From the NCBI RefSeq assembly GCF_004193775.1, contig NC_041004.1, positions 6,595,309 through 6,659,308 of the forward strand: a stretch of 64,000 bases of DNA, written 5' to 3'. The notes under the pieces were generated by a model that was given only the letters and a program-made list of their open reading frames with translations, ran no database searches and was not told the DNA's origin. The DNA is from Glycine soja. Its lineage: Eukaryota > Streptophyta > Magnoliopsida > Fabales > Fabaceae. The position numbers and the translations under genes are program-made. Positions 22,280 through 32,960 of the stretch are shown here, one piece after another. Each line of letters begins with the position of its first letter. The first letter of the stretch is position 1.

Positions 22280-25200
22280 ATGAACATGGAGAAAGAAGGA
22301 GGACCAGTGAACAGACCACCAATTCTGGATGGAACCAACTATGAATACTGGAAAGCAAGGATGGTGGCCTTCCTCAAATCACTGGATAGCAGAACCTGGA
22401 AAGCTATCATCAAAGGCTGGGAACATCCCAAGATGCTGGACACAGAAGGAAAGCCCACTAATGAATTGAAGCCAGAAGAAGACTGGACAAAAGAAGAAGA
22501 CGAATTGGCACTTGGAAACTCCAAAGCCTTGAATGCTCTATTCAATGGAGTTGACAAGAACATCTTCAGACTGATCAACACATGCACAGTGGCCAAGGAT
22601 GCATGGGAGATCCTGAAAACTACTCATGAAGGAACCTCCAAAGTGAAGATGTCCAGATTGCAACTATTGGCTACAAAATTCGAAAATCTGAAGATGAAGG
22701 AGGAAGAATGTATTCATGACTTCCACATGAACATTCTTGAAATTGCCAATGCTTGCACTGCCTTGGGAGAGAGGATGACAGATGAAAAGCTGGTGAGAAA
22801 GATCCTCAGATCCTTGCCTAAGAGATTTGACATGAAAGTCACTGCAATAGAGGAGGCCCAAGACATTTGCAACATGAGAGTAGATGAACTCATTGGTTCC
22901 CTTCAAACCTTTGAGCTAGGACTCTCGGATAGGACTGAAAAGAAGAGCAAGAATCTGGCGTTCGTGTCCAATGATGAAGGAGAAGAAGATGAGTATGACC
23001 TGGATACTGATGAAGGTCTGACTAATGCAGTTGTGCTCCTTGGAAAACAGTTCAACAAAGTGCTGAACAGAATGGACAGGAGGCAGAAACCACATGTCCG
23101 GAACATCCCTTTCGACATCAGGAAAGGTAGTGAACACCAGAAAAGGTCAGATGAAAAGCCCAGTCACAGCAAAGGAATTCAATGCCATGGATGTGAAGGC
23201 TTTGGGCACATCAAAGCCGAATGTCCCACTCATCTCAAGAAGCAGAGGAAAGGACTTTCTGTATGTCGGTCTGATGATACAGAGAGTGAACAAGAAAGTG
23301 ATTCTGACAGAGATGTGAATGCACTCACTGGGAGATTTGAATCTGCTGAAGATTCAAGTGATACAGATAGTGAAATCACTTTTGATGAACTTGCTATATC
23401 CTATAGAGAACTATGCATCAAAAGTGAGAAGATTCTTCAGCAAGAAGCACAACTAAAGAAGGTCATTGCAAATCTGGAGGCTGAGAAGGAGGCACATGAA
23501 GAGGAAATCTCTGAACTTAAAGGAGAAATTGGCTTTCTGAACTCTAAACTGGAAAACATGACAAAGTCAATAAAGATGCTGAATAAAGGCTCAGATTTGC
23601 TTGATGAGGTGCTACAGCTTGGGAAGAATGTGGGAAACCAGAGAGGACTTGGATTTAATCATAAATCTACTGGCAGAACAACCATGACAGAATTTGTTCC
23701 TGCCAAAAACAGCACTGGAGCCACGATGTCACAACATCGGTCTCGACATCATGGAACGCAGCAGAAAAGGAGCAAAAGAAAGAAGTGGAGGTGTCACTAC
23801 TGTGGCAAGTATGGTCACATAAAGCCCTTTTGCTATCATTTACATGGCCATCCACATCATGGAACTCAAAGTAGCAGCAGTGGAAGGAAGATGATGTGGG
23901 TTCCAAAACACAAGATTGTTAGTCTTGTTGTTCATACTTCACTTAGAGCATCAGCTAAGGAAGATTGGTACCTAGATAGCGGCTGTTCCAGACACATGAC
24001 AGGAGTCAAAGAATTCCTGGTGAACATTGAACCTTGCTCCACTAGCTATGTGACATTTGGAGATGGTTCTAAAGGAAAGATCACTGGAATGGGAAAGCTA
24101 GTCCATGATGGACTTCCTAGTCTGGACAAAGTACTGCTGGTGAAGGGACTGACTGCAAACTTGATCAGCATCAGTCAGCTGTGTGATGAAGGATTCAATG
24201 TAAACTTCACAAAGTCAGAATGCTTGGTGACAAATGAGAAGAGTGAAGTTCTAATGAAGGGCAGCAGATCAAAGGACAACTGTTACCTATGGACACCTCA
24301 AGAAACCAGTTACTCCTCCACATGTCTATTCTCCAAAGAAGATGAAGTCAAAATATGGCATCAAAGATTTGGACATCTGCACTTAAGAGGTATGAAGAAA
24401 ATCATTGACAAAGGTGCTGTTAGAGGCATTCCCAATCTGAAAATAGAAGAAGGCAGAATCTGTGGTGAATGTCAGATTGGAAAGCAAGTCAAGATGTCCC
24501 ACCAGAAGCTTCAACATCAGACCACTTCCAGGGTGCTGGAACTACTTCACATGGACTTGATGGGGCCTATGCAAGTTGAAAGCCTTGGAGGAAAAAGGTA
24601 TGCCTATGTTGTTGTGGATGATTTCTCCAGATTTACCTGGGTCAACTTTATCAGAGAGAAATCAGACACCTTTGAAGTATTCAAGGAGTTGAGTCTAAGA
24701 CTTCAAAGAGAAAAAGACTGTGTCATCAAGAGAATCAGGAGTGACCATGGCAGAGAGTTTGAAAACAGCAAGTTTACTGAATTCTGCACATCTGAAGGCA
24801 TCACTCATGAGTTCTCTGCAGCCATTACACCACAACAAAATGGCATAGTTGAAAGGAAAAACAGGACCTTGCAAGAAGCTGCTAGGGTCATGCTTCATGC
24901 CAAAGAACTTCCCTATAATCTCTGGGCTGAAGCCATGAACACAGCATGCTACATCCACAACAGAGTCACACTTAGAAGAGGGACTCCAACCACACTGTAT
25001 GAAATCTGGAAAGGGAGGAAGCCAACTGTCAAGCACTTCCACATCTTTGGAAGTCCATGTTACATTTTGGCAGATAGAGAGCAAAGGAGAAAGATGGATC
25101 CCAAGAGTGATGCAGGAATATTCCTGGGATACTCTACAAACAGCAGAGCATATAGAGTATTCAATTCCAGAACCAGAACTGTGATGGAATCCATCAATGT

Positions 25201-27013
25201 GGTTGTTGATGATCTAACTCCAGCAAGAAAGAAGGATGTCGAAGAAGATGTCAGAACATCGGGAGACAATGTAGCAGATACAGCTAAAAGTGCAGAAAAT
25301 GCAGAAAACTCTAATTCTGCTACAGATGAATCAAACATCAACCAACCTGACAAGAGACCTTCCATTAGAATCCAGAAGATGCACCCCAAGGAGCTGATTA
25401 TAGGAGATCCAAACAGAGGAGTCACTACAAGATCAAGGGAGATTGAGATTGTCTCCAACTCATGTTTTGTCTCCAAAATTGAGCCCAAGAATGTGAAAGA
25501 GGCACTGACTGATGAGTTCTGGATCAATGCTATGCAAGAAGAATTGGAGCAATTCAAAAGGAATGAAGTCTGGGAGCTAGTTCCGAGACCCGAGGGAACT
25601 AATGTGATTGGCACCAAGTGGATCTTCAAGAACAAAACCAACGAAGAAGGTGTTATAACCAGAAACAAGGCCAGACTTGTTGCTCAAGGCTACACTCAGA
25701 TTGAAGGTGTAGACTTTGATGAAACGTTCGCCCCAGTTGCTAGACTTGAGTCAATCAGATTGTTGCTTGGTGTAGCTTGCATCCTCAAATTCAAGCTGTA
25801 CCAAATGGATGTGAAGAGCGCGTTTCTGAATGAATACCTGAGTGAAGAAGCCTATGTGGAGCAGCCAAAGGGATTTGTAGATCCAACTCATCCAGATCAT
25901 GTATACAGGCTCAAGAAGGCTCTCTATGGATTGAAGCAAGCTCCAAGAGCTTGGTATGAAAGGCTAACAGAGTTCCTTACTCAGCAAGGGTATAGGAAGG
26001 GAGGAATTGACAAGACTCTCTTTGTCAAACAAGATGCTGATAACTTGATGATAGCACAGATATATGTTGATGACATTGTGTTTGGAGGGATGTCGAATGA
26101 GATGCTTCGACATTTTGTCCAACAGATGCAATCTGAATTTGAGATGAGTCTTGTTGGAGAGCTGACTTATTTTCTGGGACTCCAAGTGAAGCAGATGGAA
26201 GACTCCATATTCCTATCACAAAGCAAGTATGCAAAGAACATTGTCAAGAAGTTTGGGATGGAGAATGCCAGCCATAAAAGAACACCTGCACCTACTCACT
26301 TGAAGCTGTCAAAAGATGAAGCTGGCACCAGTGTTGATCAAAGTCTGTACAGAAGCATGATTGGAAGCTTACTATATTTAACAGCTAGCAGACCTGACAT
26401 CACCTATGCAGTAGGTGTTTGTGCAAGATATCAAGCCAATCCCAAGATAAGTCACTTGAATCAAGTAAAGAGAATTCTGAAATATGTAAATGGCACCAGT
26501 GACTATGGGATTATGTACTGTCATTGCTCAGGTTCAATGCTGGTTGGGTATTGTGATGCTGATTGGGCTGGAAGTGCAGATGACAGAAAAAGCACTTCTG
26601 GTGGATGTTTCTATTTGGGAACCAATCTTATTTCATGGTTCAGCAAGAAGCAGAACTGTGTGTCCCTATCCACTGCAGAAGCAGAGTATATTGCAGCAGG
26701 AAGCAGCTGTTCACAACTAGTTTGGATGAAGCAGATGCTCAAGGAGTACAATGTCGAACAAGATGTCATGACATTGTACTGTGACAACTTGAGTGCTATT
26801 AATATTTCTAAAAATCCTGTTCAACACAGCAGAACCAAGCACATTGACATTAGACATCACTATATTAGAGAGCTTGTTGATGATAAAGTTATCACACTGG
26901 AGCATGTTGACACTGAGGAACAAATAGCAGATATTTTCACAAAGGCATTGGATGCAAAACAGTTTGAAAAACTGAGGGGCAAGCTGGGCATTTGTCTGCT
27001 AGAGGAATTATAG
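22280..27013 (+). CDS. gag-pol: Gag-Pol polyprotein, SIRE1-type, intact
   Basis: One 1577-residue frame encodes capsid and all enzymes for retrotransposition. Residues 1 to about 230 are the gag core ([18 protein letters not shown]). Two CCHC zinc knuckles lie at 302-315 ([14 protein letters not shown]) and 505-518 ([14 protein letters not shown]), with a coiled coil between them at about 385-435. The aspartic protease motif DSG is at 566-568. The integrase HHCC zinc site is H694, H699, C728, C731, and the catalytic triad is D759, D822, E858. Reverse transcriptase has YVDD with the Asp pair 1264-1265. RNase H has D1426 and E1467. All key residues are present. The start is the first ATG after the primer site, in a purine-rich context. 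The frame ends in TAG followed by CAGCTA, a context for read-through into the envelope-like frame. Gag and Pol are fused without a frameshift, so their ratio must be set after translation or by splicing. Confidence 0.95.
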   Translation: MNMEKEGGPVNRPPILDGTNYEYWKARMVAFLKSLDSRTWKAIIKGWEHPKMLDTEGKPTNELKPEEDWTKEEDELALGNSKALNALFNGVDKNIFRLINTCTVAKDAWEILKTTHEGTSKVKMSRLQLLATKFENLKMKEEECIHDFHMNILEIANACTALGERMTDEKLVRKILRSLPKRFDMKVTAIEEAQDICNMRVDELIGSLQTFELGLSDRTEKKSKNLAFVSNDEGEEDEYDLDTDEGLTNAVVLLGKQFNKVLNRMDRRQKPHVRNIPFDIRKGSEHQKRSDEKPSHSKGIQCHGCEGFGHIKAECPTHLKKQRKGLSVCRSDDTESEQESDSDRDVNALTGRFESAEDSSDTDSEITFDELAISYRELCIKSEKILQQEAQLKKVIANLEAEKEAHEEEISELKGEIGFLNSKLENMTKSIKMLNKGSDLLDEVLQLGKNVGNQRGLGFNHKSTGRTTMTEFVPAKNSTGATMSQHRSRHHGTQQKRSKRKKWRCHYCGKYGHIKPFCYHLHGHPHHGTQSSSSGRKMMWVPKHKIVSLVVHTSLRASAKEDWYLDSGCSRHMTGVKEFLVNIEPCSTSYVTFGDGSKGKITGMGKLVHDGLPSLDKVLLVKGLTANLISISQLCDEGFNVNFTKSECLVTNEKSEVLMKGSRSKDNCYLWTPQETSYSSTCLFSKEDEVKIWHQRFGHLHLRGMKKIIDKGAVRGIPNLKIEEGRICGECQIGKQVKMSHQKLQHQTTSRVLELLHMDLMGPMQVESLGGKRYAYVVVDDFSRFTWVNFIREKSDTFEVFKELSLRLQREKDCVIKRIRSDHGREFENSKFTEFCTSEGITHEFSAAITPQQNGIVERKNRTLQEAARVMLHAKELPYNLWAEAMNTACYIHNRVTLRRGTPTTLYEIWKGRKPTVKHFHIFGSPCYILADREQRRKMDPKSDAGIFLGYSTNSRAYRVFNSRTRTVMESINVVVDDLTPARKKDVEEDVRTSGDNVADTAKSAENAENSNSATDESNINQPDKRPSIRIQKMHPKELIIGDPNRGVTTRSREIEIVSNSCFVSKIEPKNVKEALTDEFWINAMQEELEQFKRNEVWELVPRPEGTNVIGTKWIFKNKTNEEGVITRNKARLVAQGYTQIEGVDFDETFAPVARLESIRLLLGVACILKFKLYQMDVKSAFLNEYLSEEAYVEQPKGFVDPTHPDHVYRLKKALYGLKQAPRAWYERLTEFLTQQGYRKGGIDKTLFVKQDADNLMIAQIYVDDIVFGGMSNEMLRHFVQQMQSEFEMSLVGELTYFLGLQVKQMEDSIFLSQSKYAKNIVKKFGMENASHKRTPAPTHLKLSKDEAGTSVDQSLYRSMIGSLLYLTASRPDITYAVGVCARYQANPKISHLNQVKRILKYVNGTSDYGIMYCHCSGSMLVGYCDADWAGSADDRKSTSGGCFYLGTNLISWFSKKQNCVSLSTAEAEYIAAGSSCSQLVWMKQMLKEYNVEQDVMTLYCDNLSAINISKNPVQHSRTKHIDIRHHYIRELVDDKVITLEHVDTEEQIADIFTKALDAKQFEKLRGKLGICLLEEL

Positions 27014-27019
27014 CAGCTA
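27011..27019 (+). promoter_or_regulatory. Leaky amber stop (TAG CAG CTA)
   Basis: The stop ending gag-pol is TAG followed by CAGCTA, which fits the UAG-CAR-YYA read-through context known from plant viruses and reported for SIRE1. The frame stays open through 67 further codons to the envelope-like ATG. Confidence 0.85.
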
Positions 27020-27217
27020 CTGCTATCTGAACGTGCTCAAACGTCTCACTTAACATTAATAGCACGTTCACTACTGAGCCAAAACAAATTCGACCGTTGC
27101 TTCACACGTCCCTCTACATTCCTCATTCAAACTTATATTTTCGTAGTAATCTCGTTTTCAGCATTCCCCAACAGCTCTCAGAGATTTACGAAATCATTCC
27201 AAACGCTCTGCTTTTCC

Positions 27218-29050
27218 ATGGCTACCTCACCAAAAGAAACTTCAGCTCCTGGTTCACCCTCTGTACCATCATCTCCATCATCCACCAAAGCACCATCAAA
27301 CCAGGAACGACCTGAATTCAATATCCAGCCCATACAAATGATTCCTGGTTCAGCCCCTGTTCCTGAAAAACTGGTCCCCAAACGACAACAGGGAGTGAAG
27401 ATTTATGAAAACCCTAGCCTTGCAACAAGTCCTAGGGAAGTAGACACAGAGATGGATAAGAAGATCCGCAGTATTGTGAGTAACATTTTGAAAAATGCTT
27501 CTGTCCCTGATGCTGATGAAGATGTTCCAACATCTTCCACCCCTAATGTTTCTGTCCCTGATGCTGATAAAGATGTTCCAACATCTTCCTCCCCAAATGC
27601 TGAAGTCCTCTCTTCACCCAGCAAAGAGGACTCAACAGAGGAAGAGGATCAAGCCACAGAGGAGACCCCTGCACCAAGGGCACCAGAACCTGCTCCAGGT
27701 GACCTCATTGACCTAGAAGAAGTAGAATCTGATGAGGAACCCATTGCCAACAAGCTGGCACCTGGCATTGCAGAAAGATTACAAAGCCGAAAAGGAAAAA
27801 CCCCCATTAAGAGGTCTGGACGAATCAAGACTATGGCACAGAAGAAGAGCACTTCAATCACTCCTACCACATCCAGACGGAGCAAAGTTGCAATCCCTTC
27901 CAAGAAGAGGAAAGAAATTTCCTCATTTGATTCTGATGATGATGTCGAACTAGATGTTCCCGACATCAAGAGGGCCAAGACATCAGGGAAAAAGGTGCCT
28001 GGAAATGTCCCTGATGCACCATTGGACAACATCTCCTTCCACTCCATTGGCAATGTTGAAAGGTGGAAATTTGTATATCAACGCAGACTTGCCTTAGAAA
28101 GAGAACTGGGAAGGGATGCCTTGGATTGCAAGGAGATCATGGACCTCATCACGGCTGCTGGACTGCTGAAGACTGTCACCAAGTTGGGAGATTGCTATGA
28201 AAGTCTAGTCAGGGAATTCATTGTCAACATTCCCTCTGACATAACAAACAGAAAGAGTGATGAGTATCAGAAAGTGTTTGTCAGAGGAAAGTGTGTTAGA
28301 TTCTCCCCTGCTGTAATCAACAAATACCTGGGCAGACAAACTGAAGGAGTGGTGGATATTGCTGTGTCTGAGCATCGAATTGCCAAGGAAATCACTGCCA
28401 AACAAGTCCAGCATTGGCCAAAGAAAGGGAAGCTTTCTGCAGGGAAGCTAAGTGTGAAGTATGCAATTCTGCACAGGATTGGCGCTGCAAACTGGGTACC
28501 CACCAATCATACTTCCACTGTTGCCACAGGTTTGGGTAAATTTCTGTATGCTGTTGGAACCAAGTCCAAATTTAATTTTGGAAACTATATTTTTGATCAA
28601 ACTGTTAAGCATTCAGAATCTTTTGCTGTCAAATTACCCATTGCCTTCCCAACTGTATTGTGTGGCATTATGTTGAGTCAACATCCCAATATTTTAAACT
28701 ACACTGACTCTGTGATGAAGAGAGAATCTCCTCTATCCCTGCATTACAAACTGTTTGAGGGGACACATGTCCCAGACATTGTCTCGACATCAGGGAAAGC
28801 TGCTGCTTCAGGTGCTGTGTCCAAGGATGCTTTGATTGCTGAACTCAAGGACACATGCAAGGTGCTAGAAGCAACCATCAAAGCCACCACAGAGAAGAAG
28901 ATGGAGCTGGAACGCCTGATCAAGAGACTCTCAGACAGTGGCATTGATGATGGTGAAGCAGCTGAGGAAGAAGAAGAAGCAGCTGAGGAAGAGGAAGAAG
29001 CAGCAGAGGATACTGAATCAGATGATGATGATTCTGAAGCCACCCCATGA
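27218..29050 (+). CDS. env-like: Envelope-like protein of the SIRE1-type element, intact
   Basis: From the first ATG it has 610 residues; by read-through of the amber codon 68 extra linker residues precede it, in the same frame. The function of such proteins in plants is unproven. Seen in order: a Ser/Pro/Thr-rich start (residues 1-60); two copies of a (S/A)VPDAD(E/K)DVPTSS repeat at about 92-126; acidic Glu-rich and basic Lys-rich segments to about 275; a central globular part (about 285-510) resembling the plant retrotransposon-protein domain found after pol; a coiled coil at about 535-575; and an acidic tail of EEEE/AAEE repeats (about 580-608). The hydrophobic stretch usual for a membrane anchor lies in the linker (27119-27166), not in the ATG-started form. 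No stop or frameshift interrupts it. Confidence 0.85.
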   Translation: MATSPKETSAPGSPSVPSSPSSTKAPSNQERPEFNIQPIQMIPGSAPVPEKLVPKRQQGVKIYENPSLATSPREVDTEMDKKIRSIVSNILKNASVPDADEDVPTSSTPNVSVPDADKDVPTSSSPNAEVLSSPSKEDSTEEEDQATEETPAPRAPEPAPGDLIDLEEVESDEEPIANKLAPGIAERLQSRKGKTPIKRSGRIKTMAQKKSTSITPTTSRRSKVAIPSKKRKEISSFDSDDDVELDVPDIKRAKTSGKKVPGNVPDAPLDNISFHSIGNVERWKFVYQRRLALERELGRDALDCKEIMDLITAAGLLKTVTKLGDCYESLVREFIVNIPSDITNRKSDEYQKVFVRGKCVRFSPAVINKYLGRQTEGVVDIAVSEHRIAKEITAKQVQHWPKKGKLSAGKLSVKYAILHRIGAANWVPTNHTSTVATGLGKFLYAVGTKSKFNFGNYIFDQTVKHSESFAVKLPIAFPTVLCGIMLSQHPNILNYTDSVMKRESPLSLHYKLFEGTHVPDIVSTSGKAAASGAVSKDALIAELKDTCKVLEATIKATTEKKMELERLIKRLSDSGIDDGEAAEEEEEAAEEEEEAAEDTESDDDDSEATP

Positions 29051-29650
29051 CCATCAGACCTTTATTTTTTTGCTTTTTACTAGCTATAGGGGCATGTCCC
29101 TTTGAACAATGGATTACTATTGGTCTGTAATATTTGCACCTTAAGTTCATGCATTCTACTTTTGTCAAATTCTGTCTAAAAAGGGGGAGTAATAGTGTTA
29201 TGTATTATGCATGATTTATGATTTTGAGTAGTAGGATACTATGTATGCAATAGTAGTATTATGCATGATTGACACGATGTATGGCAGTAGGATACGATGT
29301 ATGCATGATTCATGATTTTGAGGGGGAGTTGTATGTATATGATTTTGAGGGGGAGACTGCTGCTGCTGATAATGACTGATGTCACAAGAGATGTCTTGAC
29401 ATCCTGGAAAAGACTAGTAGCTGATAGAAGATGCTGCAGTAGGAGCATGGAGACAGGGGGAGCAGAAAGCTGATGTCACGTGAGATGTCTTGACATCCTG
29501 GAAACAACTTGCAACTTGCAGAAATTTGCTGTCACCACTACAGATACCGTTGTGCTTGATTACTCTGATAATGTAAGTTGCTGATTCCACTTGCATAACT
29601 GCTCGTACCTGCTCAGGAAGTGTCTAAGTATGTTTTAGACAAAATTTGCC
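29051..29650 (+). other. 3' non-coding region of the SIRE1-type element
   Basis: Contains several GGGGGAG tracts (about 29184, 29321, 29350, 29456) and two near-identical modules with GATGTC, GATGTC and GACATCCTGG (29378 and 29472). No coding sequence is supported. Confidence 0.7.
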
Positions 29651-29662
29651 AAAGGGGGAGAT
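29651..29662 (+). promoter_or_regulatory. Polypurine tract of the SIRE1-type element
   Basis: AAAGGGGGAGAT directly before the 3' LTR. Confidence 0.9.
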
Positions 29663-30738
29663 TGTTAGTGCTTAGCTTTACTGAGCTTTAAAAGATTGGC
29701 TAAAATTTTGTTAAAACATAAGCACTTAGACAATGAAGGAAAGCTGGAGTTGCTGCACATGATGTCCAACGTTATGTCAAGGAATCAGATCGGGCTGCAC
29801 AATGCACAAGGCAAGATGAAATGTCAAATGATGAATTGAAGCTGCAGGATTCACGATGTCGGATACAATGTCCAGGACATCCTGCCCGAAAATACTGGAG
29901 TTGCTGCACAATGCACAATGCAGGATCCACGATGTCGGATACAATGTCCAGGACATCCTGCCCGAAAATACTGGACACATAAATCTGTTATATCTTTAAC
30001 AGATTATTGTGCAGTTAGCAGCAGATAAGATGATCTATCTTTAGGAACGAATTAAAAGATAATTAAAGTTCGAATTACAAACTAGAAGAGTTCGTTCAGG
30101 GAATAAAGATTAAAGATAAAAACTAAAAGATCAAACTGTATCTTTTAGATCTTTAAGTGTAGATTTTTTCAGAAGAATGATAGATCTCATCCAGCACAAG
30201 TTGTTGCAGCCCAGATACGCACACTGCTATATAAACATGAAGGCTGCACGAGTTTTCTACCAAGTCCGGGATTGAAGAGTTATTTTGTGAGTTTTGGGAC
30301 TTGAGTGTTTTGTGAGCCACCTTGATGTTACCCTAACTTCAAGTGTTGGACCTGAGTGTGTAGAGTTGATCTCTTTTGTTCAGAGAGCAATCTCTGGTGT
30401 GTATTTGATTTAATTGTAAACACGGGAGAGTGATTGAGAGGGAGTGAGAGGGGTTCTCATATCTAAGAGTGGCTCTTAGGTAGAGGTTGCACGGGTAGTG
30501 GTTAGGTGAGAAGGTTGTAAATAGTGGCTGTTAGACCTTGAACTAACACTATTTTAGTGGATTTCCTCCCTGGCTTGGTAGCCCCCAGATGTAGGTGAGG
30601 TTGCACCGAACTGGGTTAACAATTCTCTTGTGTTATTTACTTGTTTAATCTGTTCATACAGTCAAATACAATCTGCATGTTCTGAAGCGTGATGTCGTGA
30701 CATCCGGTACGACATCTGTCATTGGTATCAGAATTTCA
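29663..30738 (+). repeat. 3' LTR of the SIRE1-type element
   Basis: Same length as the 5' LTR. I see four differences (in the regions near 30065, 30159, 30496 and 30521), all transitions. Confidence 0.97.
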
Positions 30739-30743
30739 TTATC

Positions 30744-31001
30744 TAAACAAAATCTTTCAGGGACCAAAAACAATCACTCTCTAGGACCAAATTGCATGTT
30801 AGCTTGTATATGTATCCATCTTGGGTTTGCTGTCATACACATGAAACTTTTTAATACACATCCCAAACTTGGATGCACTTCTAATTTCCATAAAACCTAA
30901 GTAAAAGAAATGTTTTGAGTTTCCCTATAAAGCCTTTAGTTTACGAAGAAGGGATATTCATTTATCTTTTCATGATATAGCCAAGCCACCTTTGGACTAG
31001 C
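30744..31001. other. No recognisable gene
   Basis: Flank of the SIRE1-type insertion; GGGACCAAAAAC-type wording common in plant repeats, but no coding support. Confidence 0.4.
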
Positions 31002-31345
31002 CAATAAGGAAAAGAATAGCTTTAGGAGCTAGAAGAGGATTGTTATATTTGCACGAAAAGTGTGATCCAAAGATTATTCATAGGGATGTGAAGGCAGCAA
31101 ATATATTGCTTGATGATTATTGTGAGGCTGTGGTGGGAGATTTTGGGTTGGCAAAGCTATTAGACCACAGGGATTCACATGTGACAACAGCAGTGAGAGG
31201 CACTGTGGGGCACATAGCCCCTGAGTATCTCTCTACAGGTCAATCTTCTAAGAAAACAGATATGTTTGTGTTTGGAATTCTTGTTCTTCAACTGATATCT
31301 GGCCAAAGAGCTCTTGACTTTGGGAAAGCAGCAAGTGAAGAGATT
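31002..31345 (+). pseudogene. Receptor-like kinase (NIK/SERK type) catalytic-core fragment
   Basis: About 110 codons of a Ser/Thr kinase typical of LRR receptor kinases of the NIK group. It runs from [14 protein letters not shown] through the catalytic loop HRDVKAAN, the Mg-binding DFGLAKLL, the activation-segment end [11 protein letters not shown], to [19 protein letters not shown]. The N-lobe, glycine loop and receptor parts are missing and the C-lobe is cut after FGKAA. The reading frame then continues without a break into WEB-family-like sequence. It is a fragment of a membrane kinase gene joined to another gene's sequence and is unlikely to be functional. Confidence 0.8.
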
Positions 31346-31889
31346 CAAGTTCTCCAACAGCAAATGAAACAAGCACATGCTTCTAGGATGGATTCCGTGA
31401 GACGAATAACTTTGGAGATCAAAGAAGCTACGAAAACACTTTAGGAAAAGAATCTGGTAAAATTATTGAGATAGAATTGAAGATCAAGTAGCTTTCATTC
31501 GAGACAGAAACCGCAAGAAGGGAAGAGGAAGAAATGAGATCCAAAACACAAGAGCTGAAGCAAGAAGCTGAAAAATCCAAAGCAGCGGCAGAAGAACTAG
31601 AGAAAAAACTAAAGCTTTACCTAAAGTAAGTTGAGGGTGCAAAAGCATCAGAACAAAGATCCATTGAGGAGATGAAGATGAAGACATGATTGACAGAACA
31701 GAAACAACGGCAATGGGTCAGGTTCAACCAATCAACAAAAGGAGGAATGAAGTGGACAGAAAGGTGGAGGCAAACCTTAAAGCAATTGAGGAAATAAAAG
31801 CTGCAACTGATATGGCTCTAAGGAATGCAGAGATGGCAGATTCTGCAATGGTTGCAGTTGAGGGTGAACTGAGGCTTCTTGAAGAATAG
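31346..31889 (+). pseudogene. WEB-family (DUF827) coiled-coil gene relic
   Basis: WEB proteins are coiled-coil proteins linked to chloroplast photorelocation. After the kinase join the sequence reads [20 protein letters not shown] and EIKEATKTL, then a TAG. Downstream pieces in the same or shifted frames read KTQELKQEAEKSKAAAEELEKKL, EGAKASEQRSIEEMKM, and finally KAIEEIKAATDMALRNAEMADSA and VEGELRLLEE, matching the AEMA-SA-VAVE-ELR-W block of DUF827 proteins. Several stops and one or two shifts show it is dead. A GT repeat follows the end. Family assignment is from remembered motifs, moderately sure. Confidence 0.6.
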
Positions 31890-31912
31890 TGTGTGTGTGT
31901 GTGTGTGTGTGT
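31889..31912 (+). repeat. (GT)n microsatellite
   Basis: Twelve GT units directly after the WEB-like relic. Confidence 0.95.
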
Positions 31913-32584
31913 TTTCCACTTTCATTATTTTTTTCTTTAATTTGAGATGCTATGCGACTCAAGTTACAAGTTTATTTTTTAACCAGCTTGATATCAAAAT
32001 TATATCTTTAATCATTTATCTGATCTATAAAAGATGTTATTAATAACAAAAGATAATGAGTGTTTTGGAGCAAAACTAGCAGCAACTGAGGCTGAAAGGA
32101 AGAGTATTTCATATGCATCACAGGAAAAAGTGCGATAAGGAATACCCTTATCATCAGATTTTGCAATGTTTTCAGGCACCAACGGTCTATGTGTAGAGAT
32201 GACTACTTTGGCAGGACATGACTATATAATTTATGTTGCCCTTGGCCATTGAATTAAGTCTGCCCTTGACTATATAATTTATCACTATATAATTTATGCC
32301 GAAAGCACAATTTGCCTTATTGCCAAGGCTTATGTTGTTGGCAATGACCCCTGCTATCATCAACTTATGAGCCACTGCTATATATAAACAGGTTAAGGGA
32401 GGAACCTATTATCCCATTACCGTCAAGAGGCACCTCAAGAGGGTACAACCGATTTCAGCTCAATGCAAATTGCCCTACATATATCTTGTTCATTATGTGC
32501 TACAGTTTTAGTAACCATTCAACTTGAGGACAATGTTTCAATTGAAATCATAGAAGCAACAAATGAAAGACATATTTATTGTGA
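31913..32584. other. No recognisable gene
   Basis: Holds a short repeated phrase (CTATATAATTTAT, three times at 32221-32300). Nothing else supported. Confidence 0.4.
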
Positions 32585-32960
32585 TGTTGACTAGGCAAGC
32601 TATCCTACAGGCTCGTGCTCTACTACTAGATACTATGTATTCATAGGAGGAAATCTGATCTCTTTGAAAAGAAACAAAATGTAGTGCAGAAGCTCAATAT
32701 AGGGTCATGGCTTCAGCCACTTCTGAACTGATGTGGGTCAAAAAACTCCTCAAAGAACTTAAATTTTAAGAAGTTCAGCATATGCAACTACATTGTGATA
32801 ATCAGGCAGAACTTCATATTGCTCTTAATCCAATATTCCATGAAAGAACCAAACACATAGAATTTGATTGCCACTTTGTTCAACAGAAGTTGTTGGATAA
32901 GGAAATTAGTATGGGAAAAAGTAGCTCTAATGATAAAGTATATCAATAGTGATTGGCTCA
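32585..32960 (+). pseudogene. Copia RNase H relic
   Basis: Degenerate end of a Copia polyprotein. GNLISLKRNKM is followed by a stop, then AEAQYRVMASATSELMWVKKLLKEL, a stop, and [15 protein letters not shown] plus [15 protein letters not shown], which are the RNase H Glu/Asp region and the conserved RTKHI block. Stops and a shift interrupt it. No LTR could be tied to it. Confidence 0.75.

Larger units (their letters stand above)
21146..30738 (+). mobile_element. Complete SIRE1-type Copia retrotransposon (Sirevirus)
   Basis: A 9593-bp element with two 1076-bp LTRs (21146-22221, 29663-30738), TG...CA ends and the target duplication TTATC on both sides (21141-21145, 30739-30743). In order: primer site, one uninterrupted gag-pol frame, an amber stop in a leaky context, an in-frame envelope-like frame, 600 bases of 3' non-coding sequence and a polypurine tract. 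The layout and the envelope-like frame after pol are those of soybean SIRE1. By eye the LTRs differ at only four sites, so the insertion is recent. Nothing visible prevents activity, so this is the best candidate for a functional element in the window. Confidence 0.95.

Noticed and set aside
25060..25668. 202-codon minus-strand frame opposite gag-pol
   Set aside because: Antisense shadow of the intact integrase/RT coding sequence.
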